Of a stretch of DNA of 64,000 nt, positions 18,556 to 26,574 are shown piece after piece (the first letter of the stretch is position 1; every line of letters starts with the position of its first letter). Under the pieces are notes generated by a model. That model was not told the origin of the DNA and did not search any database. It saw only the letters and a list, made by a program, of their open reading frames with translations. Position numbers and translations under genes: made by a program. The DNA comes from CAWACC01 sp964390695 (GTDB taxonomy: Bacteria > Chlamydiota > Chlamydiia > Chlamydiales > Parachlamydiaceae), in NCBI GenBank assembly GCA_964390695.1, contig CAYMKI010000002.1, forward strand, positions 1 to 64,000, in the 5' to 3' direction.

Positions 18556-19094
18556 ACAAAGGCGTATTTATTTTCAATTTTATTTTCAATTAAAGCAGAT
18601 TTATAAGCTGAATAAGCCTCTTCTTCTGAATGAAAAGTTCCTAAACTCTTATTCTTTTTATCCACATAAATACTAGCGTACCATTTTCTATCTCTTTTAA
18701 TATAAGACACGCCTGGATATTTACTGCTCTTACCTCTTCTCAAGTGCCCATGTAAAGCATTTTCATTATTATTAATCCATTCTAGATTTGAAGGCACATT
18801 ATTTTTCCTGTCTCCATCAATATGATTAACCTGTTTTGATAATTTTATATTTTCAACGAAAGCAAGAGCAACAAGTCTATGGACTTTAATCCCTTTAGTT
18901 CTCCCGTGTTTTGATAAAAAGCATTGATTATAACCGTCATTATCACTGAATTTTACTATGGATTCTTTTCTTGAGATAAACCCAGAATAATTTCCACTAT
19001 TTTCGTAGGTTCTTGCCAATGACTTAACTCTCCCCAAATTGCTCACTTGGTAAAGCCCTTCGTAACCTTCAATATCTTTCCAGATTTCTTCCAT
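18552..19094 (-). CDS. HNH homing endonuclease with AP2-like domain
   Basis: This 180-residue protein has three parts: NUMOD4 (EEIWKDIEGYEGLYQVSNLGRVKSL, residues 2-26), an HNH core (VHRLVALAFV, then QVNHIDGDRKNNVPSNLEW, residues about 70-107) and an AP2/ERF-like strand set (KYPGVSYIKRDRKWYASIY, residues about 123-150). Such enzymes cut intron- or gene-free alleles and copy themselves in. It is free-standing between two ring-protein genes, overlapping the downstream gene by four bases and abutting the other, so the insertion left both neighbours intact. One of three HNH genes in the window. Confidence 0.9.
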   Translation of the reverse strand: MEEIWKDIEGYEGLYQVSNLGRVKSLARTYENSGNYSGFISRKESIVKFSDNDGYNQCFLSKHGRTKGIKVHRLVALAFVENIKLSKQVNHIDGDRKNNVPSNLEWINNNENALHGHLRRGKSSKYPGVSYIKRDRKWYASIYVDKKNKSLGTFHSEEEAYSAYKSALIENKIENKYAFV

Positions 19095-19720
19095 TATCTT
19101 TGAACTTTGATCCCAATATCAGCATTCCCGTCTAACCTTTTGTCTTGTATCGGCATTCCCTTAATCATCTGTCTCACTTTTTCAATAATCTCAATCTGGT
19201 GCTCAGGGTATATCGGCAAGAAATCGTCTATCCCTACTGAGTCAGGGCTAGCCACAACCAAATCAACCAGAACCTTAGCTAGCTCGATGTCATTATCGAA
19301 GTAAACCTTTCGGCCCTTCGTCCAATAACTCTGTTGATCAGGATCCAGATCAGCGCATGGAAGATTGCGACTGACTGCCGGATTATGTCTCGGAATGAAA
19401 ACGTTCGTAGGGTCAGTTACAGGTGCCACCGCAGCAAGTCCTTTGTTAAAAGGGAGGCTAATGTAGAAATCTGGGAGATCAATGTACTTATTAGTTCCAG
19501 TGCCTTGAACATCCACTGTGTACGTGACTACCATCAAATTCAGCACACTTCTATCGTCTTGCGCCAATTTCTCGTAAATCCGTGGCATCAAAACCGTGTT
19601 GGACATCTGCCGTACGTACTGGATAACGTATGCTTCCGACAAATTAGAGTCCGTGGACTGTCCTCCTCCGCTCTCGAGTTCGATTATTTCTCTTGCCAGT
19701 TTTCGAAGTGTTACGCTCAT
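19094..19720 (-). CDS. Putative ring/neck structural protein
   Basis: A 208-residue protein mixing helices (IQYVRQMSNTVLMPRIYEKLAQ) with strands (KYIDLPDFYISLP) and a Pro/Tyr-rich linker (DQQSYWTKGRKVYFDN). The alternation and size resemble the small ring proteins that stack under the portal in crAss-like and related podoviruses. It overlaps its upstream neighbour by four bases. No sequence motif proves the role. Confidence 0.55.
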   Translation of the reverse strand: MSVTLRKLAREIIELESGGGQSTDSNLSEAYVIQYVRQMSNTVLMPRIYEKLAQDDRSVLNLMVVTYTVDVQGTGTNKYIDLPDFYISLPFNKGLAAVAPVTDPTNVFIPRHNPAVSRNLPCADLDPDQQSYWTKGRKVYFDNDIELAKVLVDLVVASPDSVGIDDFLPIYPEHQIEIIEKVRQMIKGMPIQDKRLDGNADIGIKVQR

Positions 19721-20367
19721 TTTACAGTGGCTTCAATTGGAACAGGACTTTGACCTACTCTTTGCAATTGGCCGTCACGCATGGAAAGCCCGAGCATGAG
19801 CAATGATTTTTCGACCAATATTGGATGAACAAGTGGGCTCCATTCTACATCTACGCTATTGGCATCATCATAAATATATTGCGAACTAACCAATGTAGTC
19901 GCAAAGACTGGCTTAACCGGACGTTTGAAATAATTGAAAACAAGTGGGGTGATCTGCGCTGACAACTCAATCTTTTTTGAGGTATCAAAGTAGATGTTCC
20001 CGATCAGGTTTGTGGTAGACGGGGCATCAATAGGATCTCTTAACCGGTTCCTGAATGTGCCGGCTTCAAATATTCGAACTGGATAATCGACTGAGTTCAC
20101 TGTAACCCAGCAATCCATTTCGTGCTCAAAATCACTTGGCAAATCTCCAATCTTGGCCGTAATCGGAATACTGGCTCTCTTTTGAAATGGTAAAAGTTCA
20201 TTTCTGACCTGTTTTGTTTTGGCAAATTCTTGGATCAGCGGACGGAACAGGTTCATTTGAGTCTGGTCAATAACGTCCATTATCTGACTGTCGGAGTGAT
20301 AGCCAGTAATTCCCTTGTCTGTGGCAAGAGCTACGAGGTCATAAATTTGCTTGATCAGTTTTGCCAT
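19717..20367 (-). CDS. Putative ring/neck structural protein
   Basis: The 216-residue product begins with a helical segment (IKQIYDLVALATDKG; SQIMDVIDQTQMNLFRPLIQEFAK), followed by strands (RASIPITAKIGDLPSDFEHEM) and a terminal helix after SPLVHPILVEKSLLML. The plan matches the two neighbouring connector-type genes, and together they form a set of three ring-like proteins between the lysis block and the nozzle gene. The call is by context. Confidence 0.52.
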   Translation of the reverse strand: MAKLIKQIYDLVALATDKGITGYHSDSQIMDVIDQTQMNLFRPLIQEFAKTKQVRNELLPFQKRASIPITAKIGDLPSDFEHEMDCWVTVNSVDYPVRIFEAGTFRNRLRDPIDAPSTTNLIGNIYFDTSKKIELSAQITPLVFNYFKRPVKPVFATTLVSSQYIYDDANSVDVEWSPLVHPILVEKSLLMLGLSMRDGQLQRVGQSPVPIEATVK

Positions 20368-20921
20368 TATGAAGCGGCTTTACCAAAAGGTCTTAATGTA
20401 GCTGCGCGGATCAATTTGACGTTTCCTGCAGTTGCTATCTGTATGGTTTTGATAACGCCTGGAAACGTATAAACTACATCCTTGGCAAAGTCCGTAAGGG
20501 ATACGCCTGCAGAAGTAAATCCGCCACCTTGAAGGTTTGGATCCCAGAATGTAATGGTCACATTTGCCGCACTCAAGTCGGCTCCAACTGGGGTAAATGC
20601 ATCCCAAGCGCCTTCCCCACCCGTTTGCGACCATGTTCCGAAGATACCTTCCGCAACAAATGGCTTGTTTATGACCACGCGATTTGCGTCAATTACATAC
20701 AAAACCCGAGTTGTGCCATTGTAATTGGTGGTTCCTGCAATGACAATTGGTGAGCCTTTTTTAAGGCCATGATCAGTATCCGTCATAACGGCTTTTCCTG
20801 CCCATCTGCCGCCTGCCACCGACCATGCTGCTGTCACGGTTCCTGTAAGGCCAGCCAGCCCAATATCGTCAGTTCCTTTATCGGCTGAAAAGATTGAAGA
20901 TGCTTTGTAAATTGATCCCAT
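20367..20921 (-). CDS. Beta-rich structural protein
   Basis: A 184-residue, Gly/Thr/Val-rich beta protein (VTAAWSVAGGRWAGKAVMTDTD; SPIVIAGTTNYNGTTRVLYV) without membrane segment. The segment DHGLKKGSPIVIAGTTNYNG is of the kind found in small beta domains of tail and capsid accessory proteins. It is the first gene after the 46-base spacer that may carry a promoter, and it abuts the ring gene. Likely a head or neck accessory protein. Confidence 0.5.
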   Translation of the reverse strand: MGSIYKASSIFSADKGTDDIGLAGLTGTVTAAWSVAGGRWAGKAVMTDTDHGLKKGSPIVIAGTTNYNGTTRVLYVIDANRVVINKPFVAEGIFGTWSQTGGEGAWDAFTPVGADLSAANVTITFWDPNLQGGGFTSAGVSLTDFAKDVVYTFPGVIKTIQIATAGNVKLIRAATLRPFGKAAS

Positions 20922-20933
20922 GGCTTTTTTTAA

Positions 20934-20965
20934 TAAAATTAGACAATCTTTGAATATAGTGCAAA
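20934..20965 (-). promoter_or_regulatory. Possible Bacteroidetes-type promoter
   Basis: On the - strand the gap before the ring-protein operon reads TTTG, 20 bases, then TAATTTTA, one mismatch from TAnnTTTG. It would start transcription just upstream of the structural gene beginning at 20921. Weaker than the other promoters listed here. Confidence 0.35.
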
Positions 20966-20967
20966 AG

Positions 20968-21609
20968 TCACCTTTTACGGGCGACTTGCATCTTTAGAAC
21001 TGAATTAATCTCTATCAACTTATTCTCATGCGTTAGTTGATAGGTACTTGTTTCTTTCCACTTGCGAAAAGTTATCATTTTCCAAAACCACTTGTCCGGC
21101 CTGCTCCTAATGTCTATACCGGTGATAACGTCAGTTTGTTTAAATCGACTAGAATCATTCACATAGAAGCGAAGATCGTTATGCTTGTCTTTGTATTCAA
21201 ATAATCTAAGGGTAGTGTCTTTCGGGTGAACAGTTGAGTGAACAGGATCATCCATCACGCTATCTACTTTCGATGTGGTGTTAAATGTAGTGAGAGACTC
21301 TACTTTTTTCAACTTCACGTTAAATGCCTTCTCAAGATTGAATCTTTCAAGTTTAGCAATTTTATCAAAGTTCTTACGGTCCAACTCCTGATTTTGAATG
21401 ACTATAACTGCGTCACCTAATTTGTTTTTGTACTCGGTGACCTCCGCTTCTTTTTTGTCGACAAGTGACAAGGCCGCATCCATACCCTTAGCATTTTCTT
21501 CTTTTTGTATCCGCTGGGAATCGCCCCATTGATACATAACCCATAACAAAACTAAAAGAATGCCTATTGCGGCAAACTTCCAATGCTTTAGTAAAAATGC
21601 TTGTACCAT
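20968..21609 (-). CDS. Spanin-like membrane-anchored coiled-coil protein
   Basis: The 213-residue protein has one N-terminal transmembrane helix (residues about 10-27, KFAAIGILLVLLWVMYQWG) followed by a periplasmic-type coiled coil (KKEAEVTEYKNKLGDAVIVIQNQ, KLERFNLEKAFNVKLKKVES) and a beta-rich end. It lies next to the endolysin gene, with a three-base gap. Topology and position fit an inner-membrane spanin (Rz-like) that helps disrupt the outer membrane. It is longer than classical Rz and no separate outer-membrane lipoprotein partner was found. Confidence 0.55.
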   Translation of the reverse strand: MVQAFLLKHWKFAAIGILLVLLWVMYQWGDSQRIQKEENAKGMDAALSLVDKKEAEVTEYKNKLGDAVIVIQNQELDRKNFDKIAKLERFNLEKAFNVKLKKVESLTTFNTTSKVDSVMDDPVHSTVHPKDTTLRLFEYKDKHNDLRFYVNDSSRFKQTDVITGIDIRSRPDKWFWKMITFRKWKETSTYQLTHENKLIEINSVLKMQVARKR

Positions 21610-21612
21610 TGA

Positions 21613-22155
21613 TTATTTATTTGTGTCAATGTCAACCAATAAAACTTTCTTCGTATTTTCTAAATACTTTAAGCGATCTGCGTAGCCATTCAAGCCCCCA
21701 TTGATTCGCTTGGTAATCTTCTCGAAGTCCATAACGTCAGCCAATACGTTTAACTTCTTAGTATTCCAAAACCACCCAGCCGAAAAGGCAGCATATAAGG
21801 GTTGCTCTAAAAGTTCTGGTTTAGCGATAAGATCAACACCTATATACTTGCCCAACGCTTGATAGTTTGCGCGGCCTGTGATTTGAATTAAACCCCTACC
21901 TTTGAACTTTACGCCATCACCTACATAAATATTACCAAGATCTTTGCGGCCTTCGTAGGCTTCTCCGGTGGCTAATTCCTTCACCCATTTTAATGATCCT
22001 GATTCGTGTGCTAATTGAGCCAGAAAGCAAGCTATTCTTTTAGATGTATTGATTGAATAATGTTCAAGTGTCCTATTAATTGGATCAATGAATCGATCAA
22101 TATTTGCCTGTGTTGCTGCTGGCATGATAGCCTTTAATTGCTCCTTAGTAATCAT
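21613..22155 (-). CDS. GH19-type endolysin
   Basis: The 180-residue protein shows glycoside-hydrolase 19 signatures: AHESGSLKWVKE (catalytic Glu51 and second acid Glu60), KFKGRGLIQITGRANYQALG and the closing helix MDFEKITKRINGGLNGYADRLKYL. Phage GH19 enzymes hydrolyse peptidoglycan glycan strands at lysis. There is no signal peptide or cell-wall binding domain, so a holin or pinholin must give it access. The start overlaps the stop of a small membrane protein by four bases, typical of a lysis cassette. Confidence 0.9.
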   Translation of the reverse strand: MITKEQLKAIMPAATQANIDRFIDPINRTLEHYSINTSKRIACFLAQLAHESGSLKWVKELATGEAYEGRKDLGNIYVGDGVKFKGRGLIQITGRANYQALGKYIGVDLIAKPELLEQPLYAAFSAGWFWNTKKLNVLADVMDFEKITKRINGGLNGYADRLKYLENTKKVLLVDIDTNK

Positions 22156-22373
22156 TTCTTTTCAGCTATTTCTTTGAGTGCGTCCAATTCGTTTTTGATG
22201 AAGATGTCCAACCTGTTGTTTATACCCTTTACATCATCTTCAATTCGCGTCATGCCGTTTTTAATCGACATCAGTCCGCTAATCTTAGCATTGTTCTGAA
22301 TGGTTGTTAGGCTTATCCAAGCCACCCATCCAGTAAAAAGAACTCCTATAACTGCGTAGATTTCTGCTCCCAT
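22152..22373 (-). CDS. Small membrane protein, holin candidate
   Basis: 73 residues with one N-terminal transmembrane helix (AEIYAVIGVLFTGWVAWISL) and a charged coiled-coil tail (MTRIEDDVKGINNRLDIFIKNELDALKEIAEKK). This topology is like small phage holins or antiholins. It directly precedes the endolysin gene with a four-base overlap. Confidence 0.6.
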   Translation of the reverse strand: MGAEIYAVIGVLFTGWVAWISLTTIQNNAKISGLMSIKNGMTRIEDDVKGINNRLDIFIKNELDALKEIAEKK

Positions 22374-22495
22374 TGATCGCGTATTTTTTTTTCAATTTCT
22401 CTTATTTTATCTCTCTGCCTTTTTGCGAACCATGTCAGCAAACCCATTACCAAGAACAGAATTATAATGACAAAGCAAGCAGCAAATTCACTCAT
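22346..22495 (-). CDS. Small membrane protein
   Basis: A 49-residue protein starting MSEFAACFV, with a single helix (FVIIILFLVMGLLTWFA) and a basic, charged tail. I chose the start at 22495 because it overlaps the upstream stop at 22488 in the compact style of this block; the longer frame would add 16 residues inside the previous gene. It could be part of a holin/antiholin set. Confidence 0.55.
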   Translation of the reverse strand: MSEFAACFVIIILFLVMGLLTWFAKRQRDKIREIEKKIRDQWEQKSTQL

Positions 22496-22862
22496 CTTTA
22501 GCGTCCCAAACAATCCAGCACACAAATAACACTTGAATAACATTAAATGAAAACGGTATATCTAAAACCCTAAACCATGTCGAATTGTATGTTAGCAAGT
22601 AGTCAAAGAAATCAAACACCGACAACGAAAAGAAAAACGATAGCTGCCGTCTGATTAATTTGATTTCCATGAACATGAGATAGTACAAATACACGAAAGC
22701 CAAGTGTTCACACAAGTAGTAAACGTATTCCTGAACAGTACATTTAGCGTCTGAGAACAAAAAAAAGTCCATGGACTTTCCGTATGGTATCGCTTTTAAG
22801 AACACCAACTGCATCACCGTAATGAATGCCAGAAACGCTATTTTCTTTTGTCTGTCGTTCAT
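22488..22862 (-). CDS. Multi-pass membrane protein
   Basis: 124 residues from MNDRQKKIAFLAF, with about four hydrophobic segments (KIAFLAFITVMQLVFLKA, YVYYLCEHLAFVYLYYLMF, SFFFSLSVFDFFDYLL, FNVIQVLFVCWIVW). The start at 22862 overlaps the previous stop as ATGA. It lies in the lysis block but is larger than a typical holin. Function unknown. Confidence 0.55.
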   Translation of the reverse strand: MNDRQKKIAFLAFITVMQLVFLKAIPYGKSMDFFLFSDAKCTVQEYVYYLCEHLAFVYLYYLMFMEIKLIRRQLSFFFSLSVFDFFDYLLTYNSTWFRVLDIPFSFNVIQVLFVCWIVWDAKDE

Positions 22863-23068
22863 CCGCATCCGCCAGGAGGACAACCACCACCGCCCGGCTT
22901 TCCTATTTGTAAGTTTGTGTAAACCCTGATATTGTCTTTGTTCATTTCCTTGGTGAACAAAGCTATTAATTTTAAAAGTCTATCGCTAGGCTCATCTTCT
23001 GAACCACTCTGAAAATTTAAAAAAGTAACCCCCTTTGGGTATTTTTCTTTGTGTTTCTTCTTTGCCAT
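22859..23068 (-). CDS. Small protein with Gly-Cys-Pro C-terminus
   Basis: 69 residues: a Lys-rich start (AKKKHKEKYPKG), a helical centre and the unusual end GKPGGGGCPPGGCG. The start at 23068 overlaps the upstream stop as TAATG, and its stop overlaps the next start, so it is a genuine member of the lysis block. Two cysteines in a Gly/Pro tail could bind metal or be modified. I do not know a family. Confidence 0.6.
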   Translation of the reverse strand: MAKKKHKEKYPKGVTFLNFQSGSEDEPSDRLLKLIALFTKEMNKDNIRVYTNLQIGKPGGGGCPPGGCG

Positions 23069-23478
23069 TATTTCACTTCGGTTGTAGTGGTAGTTGTGAC
23101 CTTTGTTTCTGGTTCCTCCTCTTTCTCTTTTTTCACTGGTGCCCGACCAAAAAAAGCAAGTGCATAATCTAGTACGCTCCTGCCAAGCAAGGCAAATCCT
23201 ATTAAAAAGCAAACAACATACCATACCTCAATAGGCACATTCGATATGAAAGCAGCCTTAAAAATGATCGGCCAAATTCCCATTAAAGCCCAATAGATAG
23301 TTTGCTCATGCCCTTCCCAAAAGAAGTTGCTGCCCTCCATTCCCCTCACTGCGCGTTCACGGAGTTTTATCTGCCAGAACCAAATGAAGAAAGTACATAC
23401 TGTCCACATTATAAGTCCGTCAAATCGCTCCGCATTCGAGAAGTGATTTAAAATAAATGAGTCTATAATTTTTCCCAT
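23068..23478 (-). CDS. Membrane protein, class-I-like holin candidate
   Basis: 136 residues with three hydrophobic segments (IMWTVCTFFIWFWQ, TIYWALMGIWPIIFKAAFI, VWYVVCFLIGFALLGRSVLDYALAFFG) and a charged C-terminal tail (KKEKEEEPETKVTTTTTTEVK). Three helices and a charged tail, first in the lysis block, make it the best holin candidate. No direct homologue is recalled. Confidence 0.55.
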   Translation of the reverse strand: MGKIIDSFILNHFSNAERFDGLIMWTVCTFFIWFWQIKLRERAVRGMEGSNFFWEGHEQTIYWALMGIWPIIFKAAFISNVPIEVWYVVCFLIGFALLGRSVLDYALAFFGRAPVKKEKEEEPETKVTTTTTTEVK

Positions 23479-23520
23479 TTGAGTTTAGATTTTATGCTAT
23501 TGTTGTAAAAGTCTATTGCT

Positions 23521-25038
23521 TTACCAATTTGTAAGTACATTTTCCATCGCAGCACGAACAATCTCACGTGCCGAAGGCTTACCTACCAGAACCGCTTCAA
23601 AATCTCCATCCATGTAACTACCAATCACTCCGTTTACATCATTTGCCCCCACGGTTAATCTTCCCGTGCCGGAGTTGGTTACTTGTGTGACTGAATAAGT
23701 TCCGTCAGCAGCGGCATCTTTATAATTATTCTTTGCCGTGCTTGATGTGCGTTCGGCTAAGTACCATTTATTTCCCAATGCCGCATCGGAAAAGGCTGAA
23801 ACTGCCACATCGTTAACCCGACTAAAGGCAGTTGTTCCATTTTGTCCAATTTGCAATTGACTGGTTCCTGATCCAACACCAATCGCAGCGCAAGTTGTAG
23901 CCGTTCTATTGGCCTTGATTTTGACAGCAATAAATTGATTTTGTTGTGACGAAACGATATTGTAAGTCGGGAAAAATGAAATGCGCCAAGTGGATGAAGT
24001 TCCATTTGTTGATACATGACTATTAGCTACAAATGTTGCTCCTGAATTACTGCCGTTGTAAATAAAAGCCCAATCAAATAATGCATCTTCTTCGGTAGCG
24101 GCTTTTAATTTTGAAACCACATCCATATCAAACAAATTCGTACCAACAGCATTGATAAATGTTTGAACCAAATCCTTCCTGGTCGTTGACAAATCTGAAG
24201 GGTGACACGCAATTATAGACCTTGCCCACTTGCTATATGAACTGTTTAACAGCCATTTACTACCCATCATGTCAGCCAATAAATTATTGCCTGTTTGATT
24301 AAGGTGAAGCCCATCAACTAAGTAATAAGGATTTCCAGCAACACTTGGGAAACTCGAAACGCTTCCGGCAATACTTACTTGCGGGAATAAATTAGCTGCG
24401 TTCACAAGATACTTACGAATAGAGGCAATCTTGGATGTAATGGAACCCGCTGGAAGCCTTCCGATAATAACGATCTTGATTTGAGTTTTTGGATACTTGG
24501 TAGTTATTCTAGTGAATAAACTATTCATGTCGCTTTCAATATTTGCCAGCGTTGCGCTATACGCAGCATCGTTAATTCCAAGATGCATTACAACGTATTT
24601 TGGATAAGCAACACCAACAGCCGCACAAGCCTCATCGCAGAAAGCTTCTGAATTTGCGTACAAAGATGACGCGGTTGACCATGTATCGGTAGCGCCAGCA
24701 TCAAAACTAAATGTAGTTCCGCCAACACCAGACAATGCAAACACGGGTTTCTTGCCTGTATTATTATAGTAGTTGATGCCATATTTCGGCCAGATGCTTC
24801 CCCAATTTACATTGGTAACATCTTGTTGGATATCCGTAGCTCCGATTTGTTGTACGCTACCCGCATAATATTGGAAAACAGTACCCGCGACAGGAGTAGG
24901 ACCATAAGCCCCTGACGGACGCGACCGAGTGAATGAGTCGCCAACTACCCATATAACCTCCTTACCGTCTGAGGAAGTGGCTGTTTTTTGTGATCTCACT
25001 GGCCTTCTATAAAAAAATGCTTTTTTTGCCGCTATCAT
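23521..25038 (-). CDS. SGNH/GDSL hydrolase tail protein
   Basis: The 505-residue protein has all four SGNH blocks in the first half: VVGDSFTR (Ser nucleophile), GVGGTTF (oxyanion Gly), HLGINDAAY (Asn) and DGLHLNQTG (Asp and His). The C-terminal half is beta-rich (GRLTVGANDVNGVIGSYMDGDF), resembling a lectin-type jelly roll. Phage SGNH proteins are esterases or deacetylases that trim surface polysaccharide at adsorption. It lacks a signal peptide, unlike its two downstream neighbours in the window, and belongs to the receptor-binding cluster. Confidence 0.8.
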   Translation of the reverse strand: MIAAKKAFFYRRPVRSQKTATSSDGKEVIWVVGDSFTRSRPSGAYGPTPVAGTVFQYYAGSVQQIGATDIQQDVTNVNWGSIWPKYGINYYNNTGKKPVFALSGVGGTTFSFDAGATDTWSTASSLYANSEAFCDEACAAVGVAYPKYVVMHLGINDAAYSATLANIESDMNSLFTRITTKYPKTQIKIVIIGRLPAGSITSKIASIRKYLVNAANLFPQVSIAGSVSSFPSVAGNPYYLVDGLHLNQTGNNLLADMMGSKWLLNSSYSKWARSIIACHPSDLSTTRKDLVQTFINAVGTNLFDMDVVSKLKAATEEDALFDWAFIYNGSNSGATFVANSHVSTNGTSSTWRISFFPTYNIVSSQQNQFIAVKIKANRTATTCAAIGVGSGTSQLQIGQNGTTAFSRVNDVAVSAFSDAALGNKWYLAERTSSTAKNNYKDAAADGTYSVTQVTNSGTGRLTVGANDVNGVIGSYMDGDFEAVLVGKPSAREIVRAAMENVLTNW

Positions 25039-25042
25039 TTTG

Positions 25043-26572
25043 TTATCTAAAGGTTGTTGTAACCTGAACGTTAGCTACTGTTGCATCATAGCCCACAAAA
25101 ATAGCTGTTGTTGCAGCTACATTCAAATTTACAGAAAATGGAGTGAAGGTAGTAACCGGCAAAGAGCAGCTAAATATAACCGTCCCCGTTTCTGTCGCTG
25201 AATCGTAAATGGTTATTACTCCAGCCGTAACGGTTCCAGTTGGTGAAAAGGTAATCGTTTGTATGTGGCCCGCTGTTGCTTTCACTTGACCATCTGCAAC
25301 TAACCTTGAATATGTTAAAGGCCTGTTTCTAACCCATAAAACGCCAGCATCATCAGTAGCGATCTCCGAATAATCACCTGCTGCGCTTGTTTGACTTGTC
25401 AATGTTGGGCCATCTCTACGAACACCAAATACTGTTGGACCTGTGTCGCCAGATGCGGCTGCAGCGTCCTCAGCTTTACCAATAGATGTTGCGCCAGTTC
25501 CACCAGTTCCTAGGTTTAATGCTACCCCCCTTAATACCTCAACAGGCAAGGCTGACCCTACACCCATAGGTCTAATATCTTGAATTGATACGTCTGTGTT
25601 TGCATAATGTGAAACGCTTACAAATCCTATTGTCCATGTGGTTGTAGATGCAGGGGCGGTGGACCCATTGGCAATTCTGATTTGAAGTCTTAGGCTCTTA
25701 TCGTCAGGAATATTTTCAACCCTTGTGGCTCTTACCGTTTGCTGAATAGTAGCCGCACTTGCAACCAACTGATCTGCATAAGTAGCTACTAAGTCATTAC
25801 CTGTAACTATCGCCATATGCCCGGGCGATGCGCTTGTTAATGTTGTGGGTGAAGATACCCCGGTCGCAAACCCGTTTCTTTGGGTGTCAAAACTTGTAAC
25901 AGTTGCGGTTGTTCCGGTGTATTGAAGTTGGTAGTAATTCCAGCCAAATAAAGAGCATGTGCCAGTTCCTGCCGCGAAACCAGATACGGTAAAAGTGACA
26001 TCGTTACCAGATACCGAAGCAATCGGATAGCGGCCTGATAGGAATGTACCAGTGCCTGAAAATAATCCTATATACATCGACTGACCGACATTTTCAGCGG
26101 TAAATGGATTGCTAGGAATTGTTACGGTTATGGCTGTGGCTGATCCGATTGAATAGGATAGCCCGTCACCGATAACGTCAACCAATTCAACAAAAAAATT
26201 ATTGTTTGCTATACGTTGTGATAACGTTGACCTTGCCCGTAATCGAATGCCGCCCTGCCAGCTATCAATAGATCGTATAATTGTTTCACTTCTTGCTGTT
26301 GTGCCTGATGTTATAACTAAATTGCCGCCTGTCTGGTCTACGTCCATACCTGTTCCTATGCCACCAACAATAGCGCCCCATTCAGAATCTACCGAGTTTG
26401 AAAGCGCCTTAGTAAAACCTATGCGGTCGATGTCCTGCGGAATAGTGCGCGCAAGGATAGCTAATTCATCCCCCTGCGGTGTGGTTGCTAGTTTTGGAGA
26501 AGACCCGTTGTATGGGCCGCTCTGCGAAAATACAGCCGAAGAAATCAGTAAAAAGAAAAGTATTTTTTTCAT
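25043..26572 (-). CDS. Beta-rich fibre-like protein with Sec signal peptide
   Basis: The start at 26572 gives a clean signal peptide, MKKILFFLLISSAVFSQSG, so I prefer it to the upstream in-frame start at 26620. The remaining 490 residues are Thr/Gly/Ala-rich beta sequence (TITFSPTGTVTAGVITIYDSAT) without enzyme motifs. The position between an SGNH hydrolase and a fibre-repeat protein suggests a surface or receptor-binding role. A signal peptide is unexpected for a virion protein assembled in the cytoplasm. Confidence 0.6.
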   Translation of the reverse strand: MKKILFFLLISSAVFSQSGPYNGSSPKLATTPQGDELAILARTIPQDIDRIGFTKALSNSVDSEWGAIVGGIGTGMDVDQTGGNLVITSGTTARSETIIRSIDSWQGGIRLRARSTLSQRIANNNFFVELVDVIGDGLSYSIGSATAITVTIPSNPFTAENVGQSMYIGLFSGTGTFLSGRYPIASVSGNDVTFTVSGFAAGTGTCSLFGWNYYQLQYTGTTATVTSFDTQRNGFATGVSSPTTLTSASPGHMAIVTGNDLVATYADQLVASAATIQQTVRATRVENIPDDKSLRLQIRIANGSTAPASTTTWTIGFVSVSHYANTDVSIQDIRPMGVGSALPVEVLRGVALNLGTGGTGATSIGKAEDAAAASGDTGPTVFGVRRDGPTLTSQTSAAGDYSEIATDDAGVLWVRNRPLTYSRLVADGQVKATAGHIQTITFSPTGTVTAGVITIYDSATETGTVIFSCSLPVTTFTPFSVNLNVAATTAIFVGYDATVANVQVTTTFR

Positions 26573-26574
26573 AA

